From positions 1 through 64,000 of the forward strand of contig CAMXQE010000011.1 of NCBI GenBank assembly GCA_947246015.1: a stretch of DNA of 64,000 bases, given 5' to 3'. Within the stretch, counting starts at the first letter, position 1. Every line of letters begins with the position of its first letter. The position numbers were made by a program, and so were the translations under genes. The notes below the pieces were generated by a model. It ran no database searches and had not been told where the DNA came from. It was given only the letters and a program-made list of their open reading frames with translations. This DNA is from an uncultured Lachnospiraceae bacterium. GTDB lineage: Bacteria; Bacillota; Clostridia; Lachnospirales; Lachnospiraceae. Shown here one piece after another: positions 44,833 through 54,525 of the stretch.

Positions 44833-45615
44833 TCAGCGAAAGATATTTTTATTATGTTTTATGTTTAATAGATTATTTCCTAAAATCATCTGCTTTACTT
44901 TATCATCAAAACATTTTGCACTATGACACCGTTCTATTACCCGCTCCCACTGTTCACAAAGTCTCGGCAGCAACTGACTATATACTGAAGTCCTTTTCTT
45001 GCTTCCGGGTATCCTGATGCCATAGTAGTCCTTTTTCCTGGCAATCACGCTCTCCCAAGGATTTTCTATTTCTTCTACATAATCACAATCCTGGTAAGCC
45101 GCTACTATCCATGCATCCGTACTGTCACATGGAACTGTAATCAGAACATCCTTATTATTTGTGTTAGTCCCCAGCCACATCCTTATCATTTTCTCCAGAT
45201 GCTCTTCATATCCTCTCGCATTTTGTACATGCTTCCTGCAGGGCAAAACAACAGGGCATTGCCCCTCTATTACTTTTGTACATCTTAATGGGTGACTTTC
45301 TTCTCTGGCCTCGCACTCTACTGACCCACACAGACAATGCACTTCTCTTTCTTTCCTGGAAACATCCGCATCTATTTGAATAACAAGCAAATCAATCTGC
45401 GGCTTAACTTCGTGCAAAACTTTATCCAATACGCCGGAATTTGTTTCACACCACTTCCATACTCCTTTCCATCCATTTCCAAATCGCCCTGCCATATCCG
45501 GCTCTGGCTGCAGCCTTCTGTATTCGTTAACCTCACCTGTTATGTGGTCAATCACTTCTTTTATGACCATATAATCAGTCGGTCCTTCCCCCACAATGCC
45601 AATCACTTTCCTCAT
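44833..45615 (-). CDS. TOPRIM-like nuclease partner of the AAA ATPase
   Basis: About 260 residues. TOPRIM-type acidic sites appear as GIVGEGPTDYMVI (Glu) near residue 8 and VIQIDADVSRKE (DxD) near 85; PCDSTDAWIVAAY follows near 180. A cysteine/histidine cluster (CLCGSVECEAREESHPLRC) between them may bind zinc. The ATG overlaps the ATPase stop as ATGA, so the two are coupled. The pairing resembles OLD-family nucleases split in two, as in PARIS-type defence modules; an exact family was not identified. Confidence 0.7.
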   Translation of the reverse strand: MRKVIGIVGEGPTDYMVIKEVIDHITGEVNEYRRLQPEPDMAGRFGNGWKGVWKWCETNSGVLDKVLHEVKPQIDLLVIQIDADVSRKEREVHCLCGSVECEAREESHPLRCTKVIEGQCPVVLPCRKHVQNARGYEEHLEKMIRMWLGTNTNNKDVLITVPCDSTDAWIVAAYQDCDYVEEIENPWESVIARKKDYYGIRIPGSKKRTSVYSQLLPRLCEQWERVIERCHSAKCFDDKVKQMILGNNLLNIKHNKNIFR

Positions 45616-46787
45616 ATCAGCTCCGGAACACCCCCTAATCTCCCATTTATCCACAATCTGGATAAGGGCTGTCCCAATTCCAATAGTTCCTTGGAAACCT
45701 GTATCCGGTCAATCACCACATATCCGTCTTTATTTCTGCTGACAGCAAAAAGTCGGATTTCATCATTGCACAAATCCAGACCATCTAATACCAAAGGATT
45801 ATGCGTTGTCATAAACACAGTTCTATGAGACTCCAATATCAGTTGAGAAAAAATTTCTGTCAGCCTCTTTGCCAGTCTGGGATTCAAAGCATGGTCAAAG
45901 CTGTCAATGGCGAACATTGTCGGAGACTCCGGATGCATTGCCAAGCACAACATAAATAACACATACAACGCTCCTTCACTGGCATCATAACCAGTAAATG
46001 TAGCATTTGCTTTCAAAAACCTATCTTTAAACTCAATTACCTGACGCGTGGATGGAACACCCGGATTCAAATTTGCTTTTTTTGGCGCCGCAATATCAAA
46101 ACCAGATGCCCAATCGATCAAATCAAGAATATCTTCTATATAAAGAGTGCCAAGTTTCATGTCTCCATCTACGCTTTTCAATATTTCCTTAAGCGCATCT
46201 GCCATCCGCCCCCCATTTAGGCCAATGGGTGCAACCTGTGTAGTGTCCGCAATGATTCCTCTAAGAGTAGGGGTATCCGGCTGATATATGCCATATTTTT
46301 CTATATACTGTCCCATTTTTCTGCATCGGTGGCCGTTAAGCGTTTCTGTAACCATAAAGTATCCTATATTATGATTCAACAGAGCAGAAGAACGATTGCT
46401 CCTCCCCCACAACAGATTTTCCGCCTGATTAATGCTTTCAGAATGATATTTCCAGGTATCATCATCTGTAGGTGTAGTTAAATGAACCGTATAATCATAT
46501 CTTTCGTCATCCACCCATTGAATGCCCAAATCCACTGTAAGCCCTTCTCTCTTCATAGTCTTGAACTTTGATTTATACAAAGATGAAGCGCTTAACCGGA
46601 TCCCTTTCCTTTGCAGAACATTGTTATTCACTCTGTCTGTCATGGCAGCACTCAATATACCAATTGCTTCCAATATCGTAGACTTGCCCGATCCATTTGC
46701 TCCAATAAATACATTCACTTTTCCGGGCTGAAAACTTACATCATACAAAGACTTAAAATTTTTAATATTTATTTCCTTGATTATCAT
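45612..46787 (-). CDS. OLD/RecF-like AAA ATPase
   Basis: A 391-residue ABC-class ATPase: IKNFKSLYDVSFQPGKVNVF, Walker A IGANGSGKSTILEAIG near residue 30, a degenerate signature around DASEGALYVLFM, Walker B-like TMFAIDSFDHALNP and switch histidine in FMTTHNPLVLDG. It belongs to the family of anti-phage ATPases that act with a TOPRIM nuclease, encoded immediately downstream. The start has GGAG upstream, and a palindrome lies over the promoter region. Confidence 0.85.
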   Translation of the reverse strand: MIIKEINIKNFKSLYDVSFQPGKVNVFIGANGSGKSTILEAIGILSAAMTDRVNNNVLQRKGIRLSASSLYKSKFKTMKREGLTVDLGIQWVDDERYDYTVHLTTPTDDDTWKYHSESINQAENLLWGRSNRSSALLNHNIGYFMVTETLNGHRCRKMGQYIEKYGIYQPDTPTLRGIIADTTQVAPIGLNGGRMADALKEILKSVDGDMKLGTLYIEDILDLIDWASGFDIAAPKKANLNPGVPSTRQVIEFKDRFLKANATFTGYDASEGALYVLFMLCLAMHPESPTMFAIDSFDHALNPRLAKRLTEIFSQLILESHRTVFMTTHNPLVLDGLDLCNDEIRLFAVSRNKDGYVVIDRIQVSKELLELGQPLSRLWINGRLGGVPELI

Positions 46788-46826
46788 GCTGTCTCCTTCA
46801 TAAAACTATGGTAAATTTTATCTATT

Positions 46827-46850
46827 ATAGAATCCTGTCTTGGATTCTAT
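46827..46850. promoter_or_regulatory. Palindromic operator upstream of the ATPase/TOPRIM operon
   Basis: Perfect inverted repeat ATAGAATCC-N6-GGATTCTAT, 40 bases before the ATPase start and overlapping a TATAAT-like -10 on the minus strand. No regulator gene is adjacent. Confidence 0.55.
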
Positions 46851-46880
46851 GATTAACAAAATTATAACATAGTATACCAA

Positions 46881-46946
46881 AAAACCATATCTAAATCACA
46901 AAAAACTTTAAGAAATAAATATTTTTATGATTTTAGATATGGTTTT
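46881..46946. repeat. Inverted repeat between pfkB-type gene and ATPase operon
   Basis: AAAACCATATCTAAATCA (46881-46898) pairs with TGATTTTAGATATGGTTTT (46928-46946) with one bulge and a 29-base AT-rich loop. It could terminate the kinase transcript or mark the left end of the defence module. Confidence 0.6.
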
Positions 46947-47016
46947 AATTCCTATAACAAATAATATCTAACTGGTTCCCTTTACACCCCAGTCAACGTG
47001 TCAAAGGCCGCCGCCA

Positions 47017-47934
47017 CTACCTCCCATCCCTCCAAATCAAATTCCTCCACTGCCCAATCTGCTCCTCCGTCATAAACCCATTGGAAGTCCCCATAAACCC
47101 AATCTTATAAGAAGCAAACAAAAGCGCATTCTTTACCGCAAACACCGAATCATGCGTCTTATTATAAAAATGCAGGAAACAGGAGAACAGAGCATTACCG
47201 GCGCCCACCGTGTTCACGACTTCATTGGTCTTGACCGTATCATAATGAGCGATGATATTCTTATCCTTATCATACAGAATCATCCCCGCCGCCCCCTGTC
47301 CGAGAAGAATGATTTTCGGACGGTAACGGACTGCCAGCGATTTTACGAACTCATACGGTTCACCTACCAGATGGTCATCGCTCACATAAAGAATATCCGC
47401 CGCTTTCAGGAAATCCTCGTTATAAGCCACCTTCTCCTTCCGATACTCCCGGATATTGACTGCAATCGGTTTACGCAGTTCCTTCCCTATCTTTATCAGC
47501 GGACGACAGAAATTGGCATTGGACACCACCAGCATCTCCGCACGCATGGCGCGCTCCCGAAACAGGTCTTCTTCATAAACCACATCCCTGATTTCTTTTG
47601 TATCTTCAAAAATCTGCTGTTTTCTGCTGCTATCGTAAAACACCACGGCCGTAGGCGTATAGCGCAGCTTCGGAAGCACATAATCCGTCACCAGCGTCAC
47701 CTCGCTGTCCTTCGGATTAATCAGTTCCAGACTGTCTTCCTTCCCTATCACCGACATGAAATCGACGGAATTCCCCAGCCATTTCAATGCTATCGATTCA
47801 TTATATGCATCTCCGCCCGTACTTATGAAAATCGTATTCGGTTTTACCGTCACCCCGGTATATTCTATGGGAATCTTATCCACCTTCACAATGGTCTCCC
47901 TCTGTATGATTCCGGCTACTAAAAACTTCCCCAT
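47017..47934 (-). CDS. PfkB-family carbohydrate kinase
   Basis: About 305 residues of the ribokinase fold. FISTGGDAYNESIALKWLG near residue 38 (sugar-binding GG) and NTVGAGNALFSCFLHFY near 240 (anion hole and catalytic region). The usual catalytic Asp of GAGD is Asn here (GAGN), which is odd and may mean reduced activity or a different substrate. The start at 47934 follows AAAGGGG. Confidence 0.85.
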   Translation of the reverse strand: MGKFLVAGIIQRETIVKVDKIPIEYTGVTVKPNTIFISTGGDAYNESIALKWLGNSVDFMSVIGKEDSLELINPKDSEVTLVTDYVLPKLRYTPTAVVFYDSSRKQQIFEDTKEIRDVVYEEDLFRERAMRAEMLVVSNANFCRPLIKIGKELRKPIAVNIREYRKEKVAYNEDFLKAADILYVSDDHLVGEPYEFVKSLAVRYRPKIILLGQGAAGMILYDKDKNIIAHYDTVKTNEVVNTVGAGNALFSCFLHFYNKTHDSVFAVKNALLFASYKIGFMGTSNGFMTEEQIGQWRNLIWRDGR

Positions 47935-48010
47935 ATGCGTCGCCCCTTTCCTGCACCTGTCTGTCAAATATATCCGGCCGCACATACCGAATCTCCGGCC
48001 CTGTGCCGCC

Positions 48011-50581
48011 TCACTCTTTCGTCATGATATTCTTTTTAATCAGGAACAACACTTCATCCAAATTAATCGGCTTAGCCGTATGCGCATTCATTCCGCTCTC
48101 CAGACAATTCCTGATATCCTCCGAAAAGGCATCCGCCGTCATGGCAATAATCGGAATCGTCTGTGCATCCGGACGGCTTAAAGCCCGTATTGCACGGGTC
48201 GCCTCATATCCGTTCATTACAGGCATACGGACATCCATGAGAATCACATCATAATATCCCTGTTCGGATGCCTGAAACTTCTCCAGACAGAGCTGTCCAT
48301 TCTCCGCCCATTCCAATTCCATGCCGATATCGGATAATAACTCTTTTAAGATTTCCCAGTTCATCTCATTATCCTCGGCAACCAGCACATGGCATCCTGC
48401 CAAATCCATATCCGGTTCTTCCTCGTCCGGCATCTCTTCCGCACCCATGTACTTCTTCAATCCATGGAATAACGTTGATTTGAACAACGGTTTGGAAATA
48501 AACCCGTCAATTCCCGCCTCTCTTGCTTCGCCTTCGAACTCACTCCAGTCATATGCCGAAATCAGAATAATCGGTACGTCCACCTCTATAATCTGCCGGA
48601 TTCTCTTTGCTACCAAAAGTCCGTCCATACCGGGCAGCTTCCAATCCAGCAGAACAATCTGATAATCGTCTCCTGCCTGATGATGTCTCCTTACCATCTC
48701 TATCGCCGCCTCGCCGCTCAGCGTCCATTCGGCCTGTATACCGATGGATTTCAATGCGTCGGCCGCCGTACGGCACAATATCTCGTCATCATCTACCACC
48801 AGCATTTTCCATGCAGGAAGAATCATATCCTCTTCCGCTTCCGAAGCTTTTTCAAAGTCCAGAATCACATGGAACTCCGTTCCCTTATCCGGTTCGCTCT
48901 CCACGGCAATGGTTCCTTCCATCGTATCCACAATATATTTCGTGATTGCCATGCCAAGCCCGGCGCCCTCTGCTTTCCTGACACGCTTACTGTCCGCCCG
49001 TGTATAGGCATCAAAAATATGTGCCAGGAAGTCCTCGCTCATGCCGATTCCATTATCCTTAACCACAACATGTGTCCGGACATATTCATCGCCTTTCGGG
49101 GGCGCTGCATCTTCCTGAAATAAGGACAGTTCTATCATACCGCCCTCCTGCGTATACTTGACCGCATTGGACAGCAGATTCAACAGTACCTGATTCAGAC
49201 GCACACTGTCACAGTACACATCCTCTGCCACTATATTGTCGATATGTACGTTAAAACTCTGATTCCTTCCCCTGACCTGCGTCTGTACGATACTGACAAT
49301 TCCCTCCACCACTTCCCGCAGGGAAATCCTGTCTACCGTCAGCGTCATCTTACCGCTTTCGATTTTAGACATATCCAGCACGTCGTTAATCAGTCCCAGC
49401 AGATGTTTCCCCGACAGCGTGATTTTCTTCAGGCAGTTCCGCACCTGCTCCTTATCGTCGATATGCGCCGTCGCAATCGCTGTCATACCTACAATCGCAT
49501 TCATCGGCGTACGGATATCATGGCTCATATTCGAGAGAAAGACGCTCTTTGCTTTAGTTGCTGCCAAAGCATCCTGGCGCGCCGCATCCAGCTCTTTCAT
49601 CTGCTGGCAGGTCATCCTGAAATAAATATAAAATATGATTAGCAGTATGATAAAAATAACTGCACTGACACACATCGTAGCGATTGTCTGGTTCCTGTTC
49701 AGGTCTTCCACGGTCTGATTCAATACGCCGAAAGGCAGTATCGTCAGAAGATGCCATTCCGAATAAGGCAGCAGCGTGCAGTATACCTGCTGGCTTTTTC
49801 CGCCGAAATTTAAGATTCCCGAATAATCCTCCTTCTGATTCATGGACGCGGACAGTTCCCGGATATATGCATCTATCTTATCCGGCTCATCATCCCTGTA
49901 TCTCTTATACAGACTATCAAAATAATCCTCGTACTCCGAGCTCATGTCGCTTACAATGAAACTGCCGTCCCGCCGGATGATATGAGAATATATCAATGCT
50001 TCCTCTTCATCCGTACCAAGCATTGTGCTGATATATTCTATGGGGACAGCCGCTACCATCGCCATACATTCCTTACCGTCCTTCATTGGATAATGCGCGC
50101 TGATACCAAACATGACCACTTCCCTGCCGGATGCGTCTTTCCCTACCGCAATCTTCTTCTCATGATTCCTCAATGACTCATAGAAAGGTTCCGGGTCCGC
50201 AAGATACAGCTGTTCCCCATCCAGCATTTCCATTTCTCCGTCCACGGTACATAGCGCCAGATAATTAAAATTCCTGACGCCGACCCTGTAAATTAACTCC
50301 TTATACAATTCATCCATATTCCCTATATCTGCCGGAACGACTTCCACCACCGCTTCCGCCTGCTCTAATTTTAAATCGATAAGCGTCCGGAAATGGGCGG
50401 AAATATGGTCATTTATCCCCGCCATATACAAATTTCCCACTTTATCAATGGATTCTTCGCTTACTCTGCTCATATATTGTCCCAAATACACAAATGCCCC
50501 TATGCTGATGAGCAGCAGCACGGTAAAACTTCCAATCAGAAAATAGGTTGTGCGTCTCCTTTTCTCATTATGTATATCCAT
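48011..50581 (-). CDS. Hybrid sensor histidine kinase with two receiver domains
   Basis: About 856 residues. Transmembrane helices near 15-35 and 300-320 flank an extracytoplasmic sensor (dCache-like). HisKA carries the acceptor histidine in FLSNMSHDIRTPMNAI, and the ATPase has DNGIGMSEDF and EGAGLGMAITKYIVD. Receiver 1 has LVVDDDEILC and LLDWKLPGMDG; receiver 2 has LVAEDNEMNWE and LMDVRMPVMNG. No HPt domain or output regulator is adjacent. The start at 50581 follows AGGAAGG. Confidence 0.93.
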   Translation of the reverse strand: MDIHNEKRRRTTYFLIGSFTVLLLISIGAFVYLGQYMSRVSEESIDKVGNLYMAGINDHISAHFRTLIDLKLEQAEAVVEVVPADIGNMDELYKELIYRVGVRNFNYLALCTVDGEMEMLDGEQLYLADPEPFYESLRNHEKKIAVGKDASGREVVMFGISAHYPMKDGKECMAMVAAVPIEYISTMLGTDEEEALIYSHIIRRDGSFIVSDMSSEYEDYFDSLYKRYRDDEPDKIDAYIRELSASMNQKEDYSGILNFGGKSQQVYCTLLPYSEWHLLTILPFGVLNQTVEDLNRNQTIATMCVSAVIFIILLIIFYIYFRMTCQQMKELDAARQDALAATKAKSVFLSNMSHDIRTPMNAIVGMTAIATAHIDDKEQVRNCLKKITLSGKHLLGLINDVLDMSKIESGKMTLTVDRISLREVVEGIVSIVQTQVRGRNQSFNVHIDNIVAEDVYCDSVRLNQVLLNLLSNAVKYTQEGGMIELSLFQEDAAPPKGDEYVRTHVVVKDNGIGMSEDFLAHIFDAYTRADSKRVRKAEGAGLGMAITKYIVDTMEGTIAVESEPDKGTEFHVILDFEKASEAEEDMILPAWKMLVVDDDEILCRTAADALKSIGIQAEWTLSGEAAIEMVRRHHQAGDDYQIVLLDWKLPGMDGLLVAKRIRQIIEVDVPIILISAYDWSEFEGEAREAGIDGFISKPLFKSTLFHGLKKYMGAEEMPDEEEPDMDLAGCHVLVAEDNEMNWEILKELLSDIGMELEWAENGQLCLEKFQASEQGYYDVILMDVRMPVMNGYEATRAIRALSRPDAQTIPIIAMTADAFSEDIRNCLESGMNAHTAKPINLDEVLFLIKKNIMTKE

Positions 50582-50748
50582 AAATCTTTCCTTCCTGATT
50601 TTCCTATTTTTAAAGCAGCATGTACATGCCAAAATTATAACAGATATGAAAGCAAAAGACAATTTCTTTTAAAGAACTGTTCACCGCCGCCCCTTTCGTG
50701 TATAATAATAACAGATTTATTAAAAATACAGGACAAGGAGCCGAATGC

Positions 50749-51513
50749 ATGATGAAAGAACAATTATATACCATTCCCTTAAACGATGCCATAAACGCCG
50801 ACGACGAATGCCCTTTCTGCTTCGTAGAACGCAATGTAGAGCAGGACCTTCTGGATTTCACTTTAGGCTCCGGTTCCTCTTACATGGAAAGCGACATCCG
50901 GGAAGCCACCGACAAAGCCGGCTTCTGCCGCTACCATTTCAAGAAAATGTTTGATTACGGCAATACGCTCGGAAATGCATGGATTTTAAAAACCCACTAC
51001 ATCCGCATGAATCAGGAAATGAAAGAACAGTTCAAATCTTTCACTCCGGGCAAATCCTCCCTCATGAATAAATTCCGGAAAAATGCGGAAAGCGCCAATC
51101 CAATCGGCATGTGGGTGGAAGAAAAAGAGAAATCCTGCTATATCTGTAAACGTTATGAAGATACCTATGCCCGCTACCTGGACACATTCTTCGTCATGTA
51201 CAAAAAGGACGAAGCATTCCGGGAAAAAATAAAAAACAGCAAAGGCTTCTGCCTCCATCACTTCGGCGATTTATGCGAAGCTGCAGAAAATAAGCTGAAC
51301 GACAGGGAAAAAGCCGATTTTTATCCCATGGTATTTGCACTCATGGAAGACAATATGCAGCGCATGGCGGAAGACGTAGCCTGGCTGGTGGAAAAATTCG
51401 ACTACCGCAATAAAGATGCCGACTGGAAGAATTCCAGAGATGCCATCCAACGGGGTATGCAGAAATTAAAAGGCGGCTACCCCGCAGACGGACCGTATCA
51501 GATGAATAAATAA
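50749..51513 (+). CDS. DUF6062-like cysteine-rich protein
   Basis: About 254 residues. Paired cysteine motifs CPFCFVERN, GFCRYHFKKMFDYGN, SCYICKRYEDTYARYLDTFF and KGFCLHHFGDLCEAA suggest two metal-binding repeats. This pattern recurs in a Firmicutes family of unknown function. The start follows AAGGAG by 9-10 bases, with a second ATG directly after the first. A terminator follows. Confidence 0.75.
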   Translation: MMKEQLYTIPLNDAINADDECPFCFVERNVEQDLLDFTLGSGSSYMESDIREATDKAGFCRYHFKKMFDYGNTLGNAWILKTHYIRMNQEMKEQFKSFTPGKSSLMNKFRKNAESANPIGMWVEEKEKSCYICKRYEDTYARYLDTFFVMYKKDEAFREKIKNSKGFCLHHFGDLCEAAENKLNDREKADFYPMVFALMEDNMQRMAEDVAWLVEKFDYRNKDADWKNSRDAIQRGMQKLKGGYPADGPYQMNK

Positions 51514-51528
51514 TATCCAATCCGCATA

Positions 51529-51558
51529 AAAGGGACGGCTCCTAAAAACCGTCCCTTT
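51529..51558 (+). terminator. Terminator after the DUF6062-like gene
   Basis: AAAGGGACGG and CCGTCCCTTT form a perfect 10-bp stem with a 10-base loop; A and T tracts on both sides allow termination in both directions. Confidence 0.8.
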
Positions 51559-51578
51559 CATTCCGCCCTATTATGATA

Positions 51579-51640
51579 AAACCCGTTCTGCATGATATAA
51601 ACCCGTTCTGTATGATATAAACCCGTCTGCATGATATAAC
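51579..51640. repeat. Three 19-20-bp tandem repeats
   Basis: Three copies of AACCCGTTCTGCATGATATA with one T/C change and one deletion, between a terminator and the 3' end of a TetR gene. Confidence 0.8.
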
Positions 51641-51644
51641 CCTA

Positions 51645-52250
51645 TTATGAAAGATATGTAATCTTCTTTAACATCTGCAGATAGGAATTAATCTCCGCCT
51701 GCATCATATTCGGATGAAACGTACCCTCCCGAAAACTTTTGTTCAGAATTCCCCTGACCGTATAGTCCAGCATGATTTTCATGCGTTCCACGTCTACCTC
51801 CGGCCGGAAACGGGATAAGTCGGCATGGCTCAGGATTTCCTCACGCAAATCCTCCAAAGCCCCCTTTTTCGTCTCTGTGGCATACAGCGCCTCTTTTACG
51901 TCTTCATATCTGGTACTGTCAATAAATTCCTGCATATACGGATAATTCTTCAGCACAAGCAGTTTTGCCCCTTCCATCCGTCTCCAGAGTTCAAAAAAAT
52001 CATCTCCGTCCTTTCCGCCGCAGGCGGACAGTTCCAGCAGCATGAAACGCACACTGTAATCGAACAGAAAAGAATACAGACCCAGCTTATTTTGAAAATA
52101 ATGAAACAAAAGCCCCTTGCTGATGCCGGCTTCCGCCACGATATCATCCGTACTTGCATGACGGTAGCCATTCATTGCAAAGACCTTCAGTGCGGCATTT
52201 ATCATCCTGTCCTGTTTTTCTTTTTTCAAGTCAAAAAATTTCTCATTCAT
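51645..52250 (-). CDS. TetR/AcrR-family transcriptional regulator
   Basis: A 201-residue regulator with a clear helix-turn-helix (YRHASTDDIVAEAGISKGLL, FHYFQNKLGLYSFLFDY) and an unassigned ligand domain. A TGACT/AGTCA palindrome lies 37 bases upstream and may be its own operator. The neighbouring genes give no obvious target. Confidence 0.9.
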   Translation of the reverse strand: MNEKFFDLKKEKQDRMINAALKVFAMNGYRHASTDDIVAEAGISKGLLFHYFQNKLGLYSFLFDYSVRFMLLELSACGGKDGDDFFELWRRMEGAKLLVLKNYPYMQEFIDSTRYEDVKEALYATETKKGALEDLREEILSHADLSRFRPEVDVERMKIMLDYTVRGILNKSFREGTFHPNMMQAEINSYLQMLKKITYLS

Positions 52251-52286
52251 GGTATCTTATTTCCTTCATCTGTTTCGTGCAGGTAT

Positions 52287-52301
52287 TGACTTTATGAGTC
52301 A
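52287..52301. promoter_or_regulatory. Candidate TetR operator
   Basis: TGACT-TTATG-AGTCA inverted repeat 37 bases before the TetR start codon. The rest of the 52251-52523 gap is AT-rich leader for the divergent gene. Confidence 0.4.
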
Positions 52302-52523
52302 TTTCTAAATATAACATATTTTCAATAGCTGCACAACCTTAATATTATTTCTGCGAAACCGTGTAAGGCAGAACTGTTATCTTTGCGGCGGTTTCCGGTT
52401 AGAAATCTCCGGGTAAAAACGATTTTCAACCTTATTCATAAAAAATTTACACATAATCTCTTTCCTTTTTGGAAAAATAGTATTAATATATTCCTATAAC
52501 ACCGAATTGAAAGGAGTATTTTT

Positions 52524-52925
52524 ATGGCTAAGAAATTCAGTAAATTCTTAATGTTTACTGCCCTTGCAGGCGCAGCGGCGGCGGGCGCCTATTATTATTT
52601 ACAGAATAAGAACTCTTCCTACTCTGATGATATGGATGACGATGATGATTATGACGACTTCAGTGATGATCTCGATGATGATACGGAAGGCAAAGATTCT
52701 ACCCGCAATTATGTTGCTTTAAATCTCGAACAGGCGGAAGAAGCTGCCAAAGAGGCAGCAGAAACAGCGGCGGACGCTGCCAAAGAAGCAGCGGAAACAG
52801 CCGGAGAAGCAGCTGCAGACGCTGCACAGACCGCTAAAGAAGCGGCAAAAGATATTGCCGAAACCACGGAATCCAAAATCGAAGAATTTTTCGATGATGA
52901 TGACGACGCTTCGGATTCTGTTTAG
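52524..52925 (+). CDS. Small membrane-anchored acidic/alanine-rich protein
   Basis: 133 residues: a basic N-terminus and one transmembrane helix (FLMFTALAGAAAAGAYYYL, residues 8-27), an aspartate-rich stretch (DDMDDDDDYDDFSDDLDDD), an Ala/Glu/Lys coiled-coil (EAAKEAAETAADAAKEAAE) and an acidic end. YtxH-like in layout; function unknown. AAAGGAG ribosome site upstream and a strong terminator downstream make it a monocistronic gene. Confidence 0.8.
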   Translation: MAKKFSKFLMFTALAGAAAAGAYYYLQNKNSSYSDDMDDDDDYDDFSDDLDDDTEGKDSTRNYVALNLEQAEEAAKEAAETAADAAKEAAETAGEAAADAAQTAKEAAKDIAETTESKIEEFFDDDDDASDSV

Positions 52926-52933
52926 TTAATTCA

Positions 52934-52968
52934 GCTCCATGACAGATATCTGTCATGGAGCGTTTTTT
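52934..52968 (+). terminator. Rho-independent terminator
   Basis: Perfect 28-base palindrome, arms GCTCCATGACAGAT and ATCTGTCATGGAGC, followed by GTTTTTT. Confidence 0.92.
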
Positions 52969-52997
52969 ACCTTTTTTACCCTGCAGCGCTGCAAAGC

Positions 52998-54365
52998 TTA
53001 ACTCTGTGCAATCTGTACCATCCGCTGCATATCCGAAATCAATTCCCTTGAATAATTCTCCGCTTCCCTGTACACCCGTTCCGCACCGGAATAGTCATGA
53101 CTGCCCAGCGCATTCATAACCTCTGCGCCATACCGGTGGAACTTCCTGTGTTTCTCACCAAGGGCATCCCATATCGGTCTGACTCCCGGTATCCGGGGCG
53201 TCATGGCATAGTAGAAATGACCGAATCCGCACTTGGAGGAATCCAGCTGCAGCGGGATGATTTTCCGTTCATCCACCATACGTTTCAGGCTGCCCAGCCA
53301 CGTATGATGTGCATTGATTGCATTGTTTACATATTTTACAAACTCATGGTTTTCCATCCGGAAGAAAGGATCTTCCGTCATGTTTCCCATCTGCTTTACT
53401 GTATCGTCCAGCGTCTTCTCGATACCCGATACCGGCTCTGCTGCTTTTTTCAGCTCCCCGCTGACCTGACGCATGAAATCGGTGCTGTTCCTTAACTGGT
53501 TTTCCATTTCCGCCATGGAACTGCTGATTTCCTCGCTCACTGCGGCAATGGAACTTATAGACTCATTCACTCTGGATACATGGTGCTGGCTCGCATCATT
53601 CAATGCCCATACATGATTGATTTTTTCCGACATGCTTCCCAATGCCTGAATCGTACTGTCGGTACTATGGACACTTTTCTGCGATGCAATCTTTATGTTC
53701 TCCAGGAATTCTCCCATATTTCCGGTCAGCTCCTGTGTTTTTTCCGCCAGCCCGCGGATTTCACCCGCCACCACTGCGAACCCCCTTCCGGCCATTCCGG
53801 CTCTCGCCGCTTCAATGGCCGCATTCAATGCCAAAAGATTCGTCTGTAAAGATATCGCATCGATACCGGCAATCACTTCGTTCATCCGGCTGATGATGTC
53901 CATCAGCTCATCCATATCACCCTGTAGTTCTCTGGAAACAGACACTGTCTGCTCAGAAAGGTCTTTAATCTGAGTCAGTTCCTCCTGTCCTTCTTCTATT
54001 TTCCGGTATACTTCTCCCGTATCCGATGAGACCTGAAGAATCGTATTGGTCAATTCTTCATGCTGGCTGTTCGCCCGTCCCGCTGCCGCAGAAGTTCCTG
54101 CTGCGGAACCGAAAACAGTTTCCGCCGCTCTCTCCACGCTGCGGGATATATCCATAATCTTTTCCGTCTGATACTGCATCGTTAAATCCAATGAACTAAT
54201 CTGCATGACCGCTTTTATATTCTTATCCAAAAGTCCTGCAAATTGTTCCCTCCCCTTTAACAGTCTCCTGTAAATGCTGTCCAATTCCGGCTGTCCGGAA
54301 TAATCCGCTTCCTTTAACTCTGAGACTGCTCTCATAAGCGCTTTTCTTCTCTTTCCAACCGCCAT
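52998..54365 (-). CDS. Soluble methyl-accepting chemotaxis protein with C-terminal CZB domain
   Basis: 455 residues with no transmembrane helix. The signalling hairpin tip is at about 165-215 ([35 protein letters not shown]). The last 120 residues match a CZB zinc sensor: [28 protein letters not shown] and [10 protein letters not shown] supply the His/Cys ligands. It probably senses zinc or oxidants such as hypochlorite in the cytoplasm. No che genes nearby. A phased 11-bp repeat lies upstream. Confidence 0.92.
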   Translation of the reverse strand: MAVGKRRKALMRAVSELKEADYSGQPELDSIYRRLLKGREQFAGLLDKNIKAVMQISSLDLTMQYQTEKIMDISRSVERAAETVFGSAAGTSAAAGRANSQHEELTNTILQVSSDTGEVYRKIEEGQEELTQIKDLSEQTVSVSRELQGDMDELMDIISRMNEVIAGIDAISLQTNLLALNAAIEAARAGMAGRGFAVVAGEIRGLAEKTQELTGNMGEFLENIKIASQKSVHSTDSTIQALGSMSEKINHVWALNDASQHHVSRVNESISSIAAVSEEISSSMAEMENQLRNSTDFMRQVSGELKKAAEPVSGIEKTLDDTVKQMGNMTEDPFFRMENHEFVKYVNNAINAHHTWLGSLKRMVDERKIIPLQLDSSKCGFGHFYYAMTPRIPGVRPIWDALGEKHRKFHRYGAEVMNALGSHDYSGAERVYREAENYSRELISDMQRMVQIAQS

Positions 54366-54388
54366 TCACATACCTCTCTTCTTTCTGA

Positions 54389-54432
54389 GAGTACTCCTTG
54401 AGTACTCTCTTGGTACTCCCTGGGCACTCTCT
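54389..54432. repeat. Four 11-bp phased repeats upstream of the chemoreceptor gene
   Basis: GAGTACTCCTT, GAGTACTCTCT, TGGTACTCCCT and GGGCACTCTCT begin at 54389, 54400, 54411 and 54422, exactly 11 bases apart. They lie 24-67 bases before the start codon in the probable leader; a TTGCAA-N16-TATTAT promoter sits further out (54497-54470). Confidence 0.85.
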
Positions 54433-54525
54433 TTCACAAACGCGATGACACTCCCCGATATATAATTCCATAATACGGGATTTTATACTTTTTGCAAGCC
54501 CTTTTCTACTAAAAAATATTTCCAG

